Part shown: one piece after another, positions 1-10,165 of the stretch
Layout: every line of letters begins with the position of its first letter
Numbering within the stretch: the stretch's first letter is position 1
Assembly (NCBI GenBank): GCA_016584495.1
Contig: WAID01000013.1
Location: forward strand, 434,001 to 498,000
Length of the DNA stretch: 64,000 bases
DNA from: Celoporthe dispersa
Lineage: Eukaryota; Ascomycota; Sordariomycetes; Diaporthales; Cryphonectriaceae
Direction of reading: 5' to 3'
Translations under genes and position numbers: made by a program
The notes under the pieces: generated by a model
The model's input: the letters and a program-made list of their open reading frames with translations, nothing else
Database searches by the model: none
Told to the model about the DNA's origin: nothing

Positions 1-3000
1 GTCCATCTTGAGAGGATGACTTCTTTTCCTCTCCCAGTATTAATGAATTGGGCTCGACAAGACTAGTGACCAAGGGGGGGAGGGGGGAAAAGGAGAGAGA
101 AAAAGAAAGGCTGAATATCAGAAATAGGATATGCAGTAGTGAAAAGAGGAGTCGTGGTGGTTGATGATGATATTGAGGGTAACAGTATATGTCGAGGGTT
201 TAACCGCACACTGCGATCTCAACCAGCGTCGCAGAGAAGGGCTGCGGTTGTCCTTTTGAACCTGTCAAAACACCAAGCATGCTCTGCGAAGGACGGGATG
301 AGGGTCAAAGCTGTGAATGAAAACAATTACAAGGGGCCCGGCAGCTCCTCTTTAAAAAGATCCAACAAGGCTGAGGTCGGAGCTGAAAATCGCCAAAGAA
401 AATCATCTAAGCCAAGGGCCTTTTACGCGCCAGCAGCCGCGCACGGGGAGGGAAGCTCCTGGCCCGCCGCGAAGGATCACGATCAATCATACGGACCCGA
501 TACCGAAGATCAAATAGCGGTCACCAACAGGGGTGAGGGGGCGTTCCTGAATATGTGACAGCGGGCGAACAAAACTTGACGACTTGCCGCCTAGAAAGCG
601 GGCAACACATCCACAGCAACCCACCCTGCGCAGCGACAAAAAAAAAGAGAGAGAGAGAGGAGAGAGATGGTCTCCTTGCGCTGAACGCCATCCACTTTCA
701 GGTATGGCGCATGGATACGCAGCCTGCAGGAAGCACTCGGCAGGTGATGTGAGTGTCAGGACTAGCAACCAACGGGTCGAAAAGTGGCTTGGATCGTCAA
801 ATCAGGGGCCCTTGTGGAAGGGGGCCCTGTCCTCGAAGGATTTCCTCGGACCCGCCCCGATCCACGAAGCGATCCGCTTCAGAGCCTCAGCTCGAAATGC
901 CCCTGGTCCTCAGGTGGTCGATAGGCCAGGTTCTCATCACGAGATCATGGGAACAGAACAGGAGAAGTTCTCGAGAGGGGGATGGAGAGAGGCCTCGGAT
1001 TGCCTCGATCTTCCTCACTGAGGAGAGACTTGTCCATTTGGTCCAATCCAGAGACTTGCACGTATAATATCTGAAAGATTCTCGAAGAGGTTGGTTGCCT
1101 TGATGCCAACATCGCAGATATGAAACATCAACAGGACGTCTCAACTGACCCCCTGCAGTATGCAGCACAGGCTGGTTCGACACAACAGACAAAGTTTGTC
1201 GGTAGTTGGAGCTGACACTTGCGCTTCAGCTTGGTCTTTTCCAGAGCTCCCCCTTTGGTGGTGTATCCGGCTCGGGCCACTATTGATATACTAGCAACAA
1301 CCAGAGCTCTCAGTAATATCTGACTCGCATTACAGCTGCAGCGACACACCAAGAGAGGGGAGGGACGCTCCAAGGTTGCTTGTACACATATTGTTGAAGC
1401 TCATAAAATGATCCACAACCGCGTACGTTTCAGAGTATACATGTTGAGTTCGAAGGAGCAAAATCCTCAATAGTCATCGTCGCTGATCATATGCCTCGGC
1501 GTGCGTATCGTTGCTCGATCGATCTGTGGACCTTTGGCACTCTGTAGGGTTGACGATCGAAGGAGCATGCGGGCGGCCGACACAGCACAACGCGGTCGCG
1601 TTCACATCTGATTCTGGGGCAGGCTGGTTTTCCCCCAAGTCGAGGGAGGCATCTGGATCCTCACAATCCCGGCCACGCTCGTGACTTCAATCCCCAGAGC
1701 ATCCGTCTAGTGGTCCTCAGATTCAGCTCCAGAGCGCTTGCTCAGTGATCACTGAGAGATGGTACTGAAAATGGATCTAGATCCACTGCATCTGTGAGGT
1801 GGCTGGCTGTCATGGCACCAGCATCGCTGTCGAAGAAGTCCGAGCGTACGTCTTGAAGGCTACCAGTGGTAGACCCGACCACACGAACCAGGACTCGCGG
1901 CCCAATTTCTGCTTGGGCCATTGTAACACAACATTGAAGCCACAGTCGGCAAGCTTTTACAGGTCCGATGGTTGGCTGACCAAAGCCAGAGCGCTAAGCA
2001 TCTGGTAGATCAGCCTGTTTCAAACTGTGAGAATGCCCACAAGGGCAAGCAAGCGAAGTTCCCGCGTAGATAGAGGAGGGCACTGTAGTACTGGATGCTT
2101 CGCGAACGTAATCACGACGATAAACCCCTGCATAAAAAGTCAGTATGATGTATAGCAATTGAATACTGAACACAGAATTACCAAGTCAGCCAAAAAGGAA
2201 AAGAAGAAAACGAAGGATAGTTGTTGGTGTTGGTGTTGACGAGGAGGAGGAGGAGAGAGGAGAATATAGTGGGTGTCGGCCCTGAGAAAAAGATGGTAAG
2301 CCTCCCCCCCCCTCCCCCCTCTCAAAAAAAAGGCTGGTAAGTACTGTTGACCTTGGTAGCTGCTCCTTCCCACGGCTGGAAGGGGATTGGGGTCAAAGCA
2401 AGCGCTACGAGCTAGTAGAGGTGTGCTTTGAAGGGAAAGACTCGGGGCTACGGTTGTCTCTGCCCAAGTGATCTCATCTCAGGTGAGTCTTTCTGTCTCC
2501 ACTCTGCGGACACGGCTCACTGCTCAAGCTCAGCCCTACCATAACGATGTGGACTGCAGTCAAAGTGGCCATAGTAGAGACTGCAGGCTGCCTAGGGAGG
2601 CACTTAGGTGCAGGCGGTATCTAAAGTGGATGTATCACTTGGGGGAAACACTCGGTGGGAGGTAATGAGCCTGGTCACCACAAAACCTTTTCTCTCGGAA
2701 ACACCAGTCAGGCAGTCTCTCGTGTGTAATTTGATATACTAGTCCAGCATAAATATGTCTAACTATACCACAGTGCTGAGCATATTCGACATGTGACTAT
2801 TAAGCCAGTGAAAGCATCTGCCATGACTGGCAGTGCTGGAGGCACACGATGACATTGGGCAGAAACCCTACCTCTCAAACTTCAGTATCACGAGGGACGC
2901 AATGTCATGCTCGGCTGGGAGAAAATGCCTTTTCTTGATTCAGCTGTACCGGGGTATAATCCTGATGTCCGTGGTGCGCCTACAAGTCAGATTTCCAATC

Positions 3001-3074
3001 AAAAATGGTCCATGATCACCGAATGAGGATCGGTTCTTGTCATATTATGACCACAGACAGCCTCGAGTGTCCAT
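1..3074. other. gene-free stretch at the left edge
   Basis: No reading frame here has convincing amino-acid composition, splice structure or family motifs on either strand. The stretch holds short homopolymers, a GAG-repeat patch near 2238-2255 and purine/pyrimidine runs. The right end is the 3' flank of the minus-strand MED7 gene. The left end may be the flank of a gene outside the window. Confidence 0.5.
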
Positions 3075-3907
3075 TCAGTCGAAAGCAGTAGCCTCGTCCC
3101 ATACCTCGCTATCGTCATCTGCCAGTATCTCATCGGCAGCGCCCTTCTCTTCCAGCTCCTGCGGCTCCCCAGGCGCATCGATGCTCCCGAGCCCTTCCAG
3201 TACCCGCTTCGCCTTGTCCGTGACCGCATTGACAGCAGCTGTCTCGGCACGTATCTGGTCGAGGCGGTTCTGCATGGTTTGTATGAGGCTCTCCCGCGCC
3301 TGGTGGGGTCGATACTTATTGATGCCACTGTGCATATTAATCAGAATGTGCTCAATGTCGGTGGTCTTCTCCCAGAGGCCGTCGGGGTCGATGCTCGCCA
3401 CGCCGGCGAACTCGAGGAAGTTAAGAAGGGCGGACTTGGCGAGGCGCTTGAGGTTCAGGGCGAGATCGCGGTTTGTGTCTTCGGTGCGGAGGGAGGTGGT
3501 ATCGTGGCTCGGTGCGGGCTCGAGACGCCTGATGTTCCACTCCTCGATGTCGGGAACGGTCACTTCCAGCTGGAATTCACCGAAACGGTCAGCCGTCCAC
3601 TGCCCTCTACAACGCCAACATGGGCGCCCTCGCTCCTGCATCACAATGCGAGCTCGCTCACCTGCCAGGGATCACCCAGCATTCGCCATCGACCATCCGT
3701 AGGCTCAGGCGGTGGCTGGAACTGTCTGAGGTCTTCTGGTAGGTCTGGGATGAGTGTGACTGCCTTGGACGAGGCGGCCTCGGGATGCGCCTCCTCCCAT
3801 GCCTTCTTTACCTCCTCGAAGCGCGCGACATTCTCGGGAGTAAAACCGCGCCAGAGGAAATCTGGAGGGTTCGGGAAGGTGGCCGCGGCCTGGGCCTGAT
3901 CCGCCAT
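3075..3907 (-). CDS. MED7: Mediator of RNA polymerase II transcription subunit 7 (Med7)
   Basis: Two exons, 3662-3907 and 3075-3569, separated by a 92-nt intron (donor CAG|GTGAGC, acceptor TTCCAG|CTG); the sum is 247 codons, giving a 246-residue protein, normal for fungal Med7. The N-terminus carries the Med7 signature: a proline-rich PPDFLWRGFTPENVARFEE segment at about residues 14-32, then a conserved linker rich in Pro and Leu and the VPDIEEWNIRRLEP segment that starts exon 2. The C-terminal half is long amphipathic helix (about 100-220) that in known Mediator structures pairs with Med21 in the middle module hinge, and the tail is acidic. Med7 is a nuclear, essential core subunit linking activators to RNA polymerase II. 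The start is the only ATG consistent with the Pro-rich N-terminus. The gene lies head-to-head with the zinc-finger gene starting at 4741, about 830 bp away. Confidence 0.93.
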
Positions 3908-4740
3908 ATTGACGCGATGCTCCTCGCTCTCTCTTTCTCAAAAGCACTGACAGCCTAGCGAAGAGTCGTCGGAGATTCAAAGTCTGATCGAAGGAAGGTG
4001 TCGTCTGGACGGAGTGCGGCTGCTCTGGCAGAGGTGGAACAAGAGGAGAGACCTTCCCCGGCGGGAGGCAATCAGTTGCCAGGTGACCCCGCCATGCGCC
4101 GCACGACTAGGATGAGCCTGTGCGGTTGCGAGGGGAGAAAAGAATGGACTTCAATCGCTCTGTCCTGGCGACCTCCAAGATCAGGTCATAGGGTCGAGTA
4201 GTAAGTCGGTGGGGGTTGAGTCGAGGTCGCGGTGTGAGCTCACAAGAGTTGGAGCGCGCAAGGGTACTACAAAGATGGTACATAAATATGTCATCAGCTC
4301 AACAAATTGCCTGCCGCTCCAAGGTGCCATGTGTGGCTTGTGCAAGAGAGCACTGACTTGGCCGTTTGCGGGTGTGGCGTCCACTTGTTGACAACTGTGG
4401 CGCTACCTATGAGCATTCCCGGGCTCTGTCTCTGCTGGGCGAAGAGAGAAGGTCTAGCTAGACCGCCCGCGTTGCGTTGTCAACACAGACTCAAGTCGAT
4501 CCCAGCCGAGTCACACGCAGAGACGACAAGTTTCTCGACCCTCGAGCCCTCCACGCCAACAAGTCCTGCACCAAAGGGCGGGGAAAAGAAAGAAAAGAAA
4601 TTCGCAAAGCATACCCTCCTTCCAGGCCGAATCATCTCGAAACCTGAAAGACACCGCTCTCATGCCGGCAACTCCTCGCACCTCCCTGCGGTAGCCTCCT
4701 CCTCCTCCTCCTCCCTCCTCCTGCCCCCTACAGGCTCACA
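3908..4740. promoter_or_regulatory. divergent intergenic region between MED7 and the zinc-finger gene
   Basis: About 830 bp separate two divergently transcribed genes, so both promoters should lie here. A TCC-rich pyrimidine tract (4695-4721) sits just before the ATG at 4741, a common layout in filamentous-fungal core promoters and leaders. A CCCCTACAG immediately before the start resembles a 3' splice site, so a leader intron is possible. No other element could be assigned. Confidence 0.45.
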
Positions 4741-6149
4741 ATGGCCGACGCCCGCTCCCTCCTGCGGCAGCAGCGGGCCGCGCGGCGCATAGAGCACCCG
4801 CACGCCCTCTACAGCGAGCTAGGCAAGTTGACGTGCATCGTCTGCCGCGAGGGCGTCAAGAGCGAGTCCCTGTGGGAAGGTCACATACGGAGCATAGGCC
4901 ACAGGCAACGCCTTATCGCGCACCAAAAGGCGAAGGGCAGCGGGGCAGGGACAGCAGCAGCAGGCCCAAAGGCCAGCGACCAGGGCAGCACGGCCAGCCA
5001 TGGCGGCGGCAACGGCGGGGTCTCTCCTAAGCCTAAGCCCAGCACGGATACCCTGAGCGACGAGGCTCTTCTAGCACAGATCATCGGCGGGTCTGGGGCC
5101 GGGGGGCGGGGCAGAAGCGCAAACATGGAGAGGATGAGGATGTGGAGATGCCGGATGCGGTGGGGAGGACGAGGTGTCCAGGAAGAAGAGGAGCAGGCCG
5201 GGACCCGACTCCCCAGCGGCTACTCCCACGAGCTCGGCTACCGACACACCGACGACGACGACGACGACGACGACGAGGCGAGACACACCCGCTTCCGCAG
5301 AGGCGAGCAAGAGGACACCTTCTGTGACCTCCCCACCCGGCCTGGTGCGGCGCATCTCAGGGACACCATCACACGGCGTCGAGCTACAGATCCCCTCACG
5401 ACCTGCTACACCGAGCGCGAGCGCGACGTCTGCCACCTCGACACCCAAGGCTACATCGGTGGGCAGAAGCCCGCTGGTACCACAAGAAGGGCAGATGGCG
5501 AGCCTGCCTGCCGCCGTTACTTCCAACCCCGCCCCGAGGGCAGCCTTCGCGACATCACCACCGACCGTCGCTGCTCCACGATCCGCGACATCGCTGACGA
5601 TGACGGCCACCGCGGCTGGGACTAGCGAGGACGACGACTGGGCAGCCTTCGAGGCCGAGGTCGTCAACGCAGCTCCTCCCGCCCCCCTGCGGGCCGTCCC
5701 ACCACGGACGTCTCCAGCGACGCCGTCATAAGCGCCAAGCCCATGACGGCGGAGGAGATAGCCTCCAAGGCAGAGGAGGAGGAGAAGGAGAGGCGAAGGG
5801 CACAAGCAGACATCGAGATCGAAGATGAGCAGGAGGAGGCGACGCGGGCGCTGGAGGCCGAGTTCGAGGAGATGGAGGAGCTCGAGGCGCGGGTGCGCAA
5901 GCTGAAGGAGAAGAGGGAGGCTATACGACGCGGCAGTGTGCCTGCTGTTGCTGCTGCTGCTGCTGCTTCTTCTTCTGCTCCGGTAGCCGCTCTGGGGGGC
6001 GGCGGCACGACTGGCCCCGAGATGACGAAGCCTATAAACGGCGCAGTCGTCGAGGATCTTAGAGGGAAGACGATGAGGATGAGGATGAGGATGAAGAAGA
6101 AGAAGAAGAAGAAGACGACGATTGGGCTGGATTTCGGTTTCGGGCGTAG
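4741..6149 (+). CDS. ZNF830/CCDC16-like zinc-finger coiled-coil protein, frame broken four times
   Basis: The start MADARSLLRQQRAARRI is followed by a C2H2-type finger (LTCIVC...HIRSIGHRQRL, about residues 30-57), a low-complexity middle with a Thr run, a Glu/Arg-rich coiled coil (from MTAEEIASKAEEEEKERRRA) and an acidic tail ending DDDWAGFRFRA at the TAG of 6147-6149. This order is that of ZNF830/CCDC16 proteins, nuclear factors linked to pre-mRNA splicing in animals. The conserved parts lie in successive frames; each switch needs one added base, at G runs near 5103-5111 and 5155-5160, a C/G run near 5681-5693 and a G run near 6064-6066. With four added bases the length is exactly 471 codons, so the gene is probably intact in the organism. 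An intron ending near 6062 could instead explain the last switch. The family is certain; the exact middle sequence is not. Confidence 0.82.
5251..5276 (+). repeat. (GAC)n microsatellite inside the zinc-finger gene
   Basis: About 8.7 copies of GAC. In the frame supported by flanking protein sequence it is read as ACG codons and gives a Thr run; in the wrong frame it would read as poly-Asp. Length changes would expand or contract the Thr tract without breaking the frame. Confidence 0.9.
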
Positions 6150-6689
6150 AGATCACATTCGGTTTTGGTTTTTTTCCCTCGCTCCTTTTTCTCCCTCTTT
6201 TCGAGGAAATTAAAAAAGCAAAAGGTATCGCATCGACGGGCACGGGACGGGCAAGGCAGGGCAAGAAAGAGAACAAAAAAAGGGCATCATCACATCTGGG
6301 AAATCGGTTTCTTCAGCATCGGCGTTACACAGAAGCATTGCTTTAAGAACAATGTATTTTGGCATGAGCTGCTGCATAAAGACTTATCTGCTGTCTACTG
6401 ATACTGTGTGTTCTAGCGGAGCCCGTCTGCCTCCCAAGAGGGAAGCAAGAAAGGAAAGGAAGAAAAAGAAAGAAAGAAGAAAAGGAAGTGAGAGAGGAAG
6501 AAGAAGAAAAAAAAAAGGGTGAACTTGGAGCTCCCACGGGAAAAAAGAGAGAAAAAGCCGAATTGGCTGTGAGGCGATACCGTCGGCATGCAGACCGATC
6601 GATTCCCTCGGAACACATCCGATCTTTCGAATCGCAAAATGCACACCGCTCCTTGTTATAAGGTGAGAACATCTCGAAAATGGTCGCCA

Positions 6690-6721
<32 letters not shown>

Positions 6722-6735
6722 GTCTGTTTTCTACA
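6150..6735. other. tail-to-tail spacer between the zinc-finger gene and the F-box gene
   Basis: About 590 bp between two convergent stop codons. It is purine-rich (AAG/GAA runs at 6440-6520) and ends in a 26-nt CT dinucleotide tract just past the F-box stop. It should hold both 3' UTRs and polyadenylation regions. No gene was seen. Confidence 0.55.
6696..6721 (+). repeat. (CT)n microsatellite
   Basis: Thirteen uninterrupted CT units lie about 15 bp beyond the stop codon of the minus-strand F-box gene, so it is probably transcribed as a GA-rich part of its 3' UTR. Confidence 0.9.
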
Positions 6736-8598
6736 TTACCTCGCCTCGATTTCTCCCCGGCCGACCCTCTCCCAGAACCTCCTCAGCCTCCACACGCGCC
6801 CGACGCCGCTTCTCTCCTCCCACCTCCGCCGGTCCTCGGCCTTCTCCCGCCACCTGTGCTCCCACACGCTGCCGACCCACCTCCTCAGCCCGTCCTTGAC
6901 CCTCTCCCTCTCGACTGCCCTCGTCTTGGCCACCAGGGCCGGGGCGACCCTCTCGCCTGCCCCGGCACGCACTCGGGCGGCAGGACAGACCTGGCAACGA
7001 GGGCCTCGGGCGGCGGTCGGACGGCGAGGCGGCGCGAGAGGCGGATGGCGGTCAGGCTGCGGGCAAGCTTGCGGGACACGACAGTCGTATTGGTCAGGAA
7101 GATGGAGCGGGCCATCAGGTCGGACAGAGACGGCCGAGAAGGGCTTGTCAGGAGGGGTGGTAGCACAGCGCGGACATGGCGCAACCGGTGGCGATGGGTG
7201 ATTGGGGCGAGGGCCAGGGAGCGGAAATGATGGCACGTCTGTTGGGGAAGGAGAAAAAGAAAAAACGCAGGAGTTAGCGGTGGCCACCCCAACCAATATA
7301 ACCCTGCAGTGGTACCGACATGACCAGGACGGAAAGAGGGAAAAAGGGGAGAGAGGGGGGAAAGGAGGTGGAGGGGACGGTCGGGTGTAGGATTGAGGCG
7401 TTCTTGCACAAGCCTGGGAGTGCCACGCCCGCTTCTCGCGCGCCATGGCGTTGCAGACCAGGTTTGGGGTTGACCCGTCGAGGAGAGATAACAGGGTGTG
7501 ACAAAGGTGGGTGGAGGGGCACGCGGGACAGACTGCGATGATCAACTCACCCTCGAGGTGGCCAGCAGATCGGACACGTCCAGGAAGCTGAGAACGTGAA
7601 GGAGCAGCTCGTTGGGCAGATCAGCAAGGCCTAGCACGGCACCCCCCGCGCGGCCCAGGTATACCCATATGTCCAGCCAGGTGCCACGTCGGTGATGAGC
7701 CAGGTGGTGGTGGTGGTGGTGGTGGTGGTGGTAATGGTGGCAGCGTCGGTAGCCTGCATCCGATGGCGTCCGAGTTCTTCCTGCTCGCCTGCTACTCGCC
7801 CGCCATCCCTCATTCTCGCCTCCTCACGTGCATGCTCGTGTGATATCGGTGGGGCGGGTTGGGCATCATCGCCCGCGGGGTGCCAGGCCACGACGGTCGA
7901 CGGTGGTGGTTGGGCGGACGGAGCAGGCTGTTGCACATGTTGCGGTGGAAGTGGGCCTCTACTTGCAGCAGGAAGGGTCGAGAAGGCCTGGGTATGGCCG
8001 CGGGGGCTTCCGGCACGGCACCGCCGGGCCCAGATGCAGACGAGGCCTGCGCGCTGCTGCGACTGCTATCCCCAGGAGGCATCGGCAGGGTGAGATGGCT
8101 GGTCTGACCAGCCAGTCGCCTTTCGTCTCCGTCATCATCGCGCGGGAGGCCCAGTCCGACTGCTGCAAGGTCGGACAAGGATGACGGCAGAGGAGGAGAC
8201 TGTGCTGGAGGGCCCGCGTCGGCGCCACTGGTCGGCTGCAGGCGAGGTCGCTGTGACCTGTGGGTGACCGCAGGGGACGACAGGGCGGCCTGCAGGCCTG
8301 GGCGTGCGGTCATGTCAGGCTGCCGGGGAAGAGGAGGATGCCGTGCGACACGTCTGCATGACCCTCGTCTACAGTCACCCGTTTTTCCTTCCCGCGATAG
8401 CCAGCCCTTGTTGGCGATGGTCACCGCTGGCCCGGTCCTCCCTCTCGAGGCTAGTCTGCTCTCGGCTGGCCCCCGGGGCGTGACAAGAGTATCCTCCTCT
8501 TGCCTGTCCTGTGTTTGTATCTTGGCCTGTGGAGGCCCAACATGCAGAGCGCGCGGGAGGGGACGACGCGTCAGGCGCTTCGAGGGGTGTGATGGCAT
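6736..8598 (-). CDS. F-box protein with two RPEL-like repeats, frame broken three times
   Basis: The gene was recovered by joining frames. The N-terminal 300 residues (candidate start MPSHPSKRLTRR, ATG at 8598) are Ser/Pro/Ala-rich with a Thr run. An F-box follows at about 324-365 (LADLPNELLLHVLSFLDV, then SDLLATSR). A 312-nt intron (7239-7550, donor AGG|GTGAGT, acceptor CCAACAG|ACG) leads to TCHHFRSLAL, which continues the F-box helix. Two motifs fitting RPxxx(D/E)LxxRxI come next: RPSLSDLMARSIF (about 385) and RPPPEALVARSVL (about 424), then an Arg-rich helical tail. Frame switches fall at a C run (7975-7977), C6 (7642-7647) and C4 (6960-6963) of the plus strand; adding one base at each gives exactly 518 codons. 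The F-box should bind Skp1 in an SCF ubiquitin ligase; the substrate is unknown. The upstream start is the least certain part. Confidence 0.75.
7703..7732 (+). repeat. (GGT)n microsatellite inside the F-box gene
   Basis: Ten GGT copies; on the coding (minus) strand they read ACC and give a Thr run about 50 residues before the F-box. Confidence 0.9.
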
Positions 8599-8726
8599 AG
8601 ACAGAGCGACAAAAGCGGGTTGGTCGGCGCTCCAGGTCCAGGGGTTGGCGGCTAAAGGCAGACGAGGCCAGGTCTTGGTCAAATCGTGAACAAAGTCGTG
8701 GGCGGATCCGCAGGCAGGCTCCGTGC

Positions 8727-8807
8727 CTCTCTCTCTATCACTCACTCACTCTCTCACTCACACACTCTCTCTGTCTGTCTGTCTGTCTGTCTCGTCTCTC
8801 TGTCTCG
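8727..8807 (+). repeat. compound CT / CTCA / CTGT microsatellite
   Basis: Three adjacent pyrimidine-rich simple repeats (CT, then CTCA, then CTGT units), directly upstream of the F-box gene on its antisense strand, so probably in its promoter or leader. Confidence 0.85.
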
Positions 8808-10151
8808 AGGGGTGGCAGGAAGCCCACTTCCGGTGCTCCCAGATCGATAAGGCTGGGTGGATACGCCTCTCTGTGAGGAAGGATCGCTGTATACCTGATT
8901 GCAGCAGCTGGTCTGCCGGTCAGTCTCGTTTTCGGGTGGCAGGGAGAAAGGGCCCCAGAGCCCTCGGAGAATGCCAGGTAGCGGGTACTGTACCTGCAGG
9001 ATGGCGGAACCCGGCCTTTTTTTGCCCAGCAAATATATGCAAGAGGCCTGTGAGTCTTGCGGTCTGCTCTAGTCTGGATATCTGACGAGTTGGTTTCCTA
9101 GTAGAGAGCGAGTGCGAGGTGTGCGACAAGGAGGTGCGACAAGGAGGAGGTCAAGGTTGAGGCTGTCGCGACGGCACGACAGGCCAATGATAATCTGGTC
9201 TGGAGACCGGGGGGGGAGATTCTCCTGTCACATGGAGAGGCCAAGGGGGTGGGGGAGGGGTTAGAGAGCCAGCTGTAGGTGTCAACCGGTAGGACTTATC
9301 AAGCCTTCAGGTGCCATCGCCACGAATCTATTGTCAGTAAAGTGTGTGTGCGTGTGAGTGTAATGTTGGGTGTATGCCCTCGAACGGCGATTATGTCAGT
9401 CGCCAAGTCGCATGTTGACCGGATGCGACGACTGACGTTGAAACAGCCTGCGTCATTGCAGGGATGCCCAGTCGAGGCGGATAAAGAGGCACAGGGGTCT
9501 CGATGCGAGCATCAGCGGTTCCCGGCCCCCAGCAGAGTTGGGCCCCCCCCGTCGTCCTCTTTCTCACCTGTTCTGGGGAGGGTCTTCGGAGATGTGTGAA
9601 CACACTGCCGAGGAGATCAAAAAGGAGAGGTCGTGTCGTGCTGAGAACGCACCGCGGCACCCATGGATCCTAAATGTCTCAGACACGGAAGATGTGAAGA
9701 GGTGCGCTGGGGGGTCCCCTCAGCAGCCTGGGCGGATCACACAGTACCTGAGTGCATACCACAGCGGATCGATCAGCGAGCCATAGGGCGACCAGACCCT
9801 GTCAGCCAACGGCCCGCACCACGTTAGCTGGGGCTGCTTGGCTGGCAGGCTGGCCTGGTTGGGGGCAGGGCCATACGAACCCCCCTGGACACCCTACTAT
9901 AGCACAGCCCGCCGTACTATGAGCTGCGGAATGTGTACCTGGGCTCGCCGGGGTACTATGTATAGCAGAAAAATAAAAGCGCTGGGGGGGCGAGACGGCG
10001 AAAATGCGGGGTAGTTGTCACAGTGGGGCACCCTATCGTTTGTACTCTGCAGGTATGTTTGACTTGTCTCCTGAGGGAATGAACTACTGAAGTGTGTCCT
10101 GAAGAAGGGCCTATCTGTAGGGGGCCTCCTCTCGGGGGGAGGGAGAGAGAA

Positions 10152-10165
10152 GGGGGGGGGGGGGG
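10152..10165 (+). repeat. G14 homopolymer
   Basis: Fourteen consecutive G, the longest G run noticed in the gene-free block. Its length is likely to be unreliable in the assembly. Confidence 0.85.

Noticed and set aside
5071..6276. 401-codon minus-strand open frame over the ZNF830-like gene
   Set aside because: It is antisense to conserved zinc-finger and coiled-coil coding sequence and reads as Ser/Leu/Arg runs from repeats.
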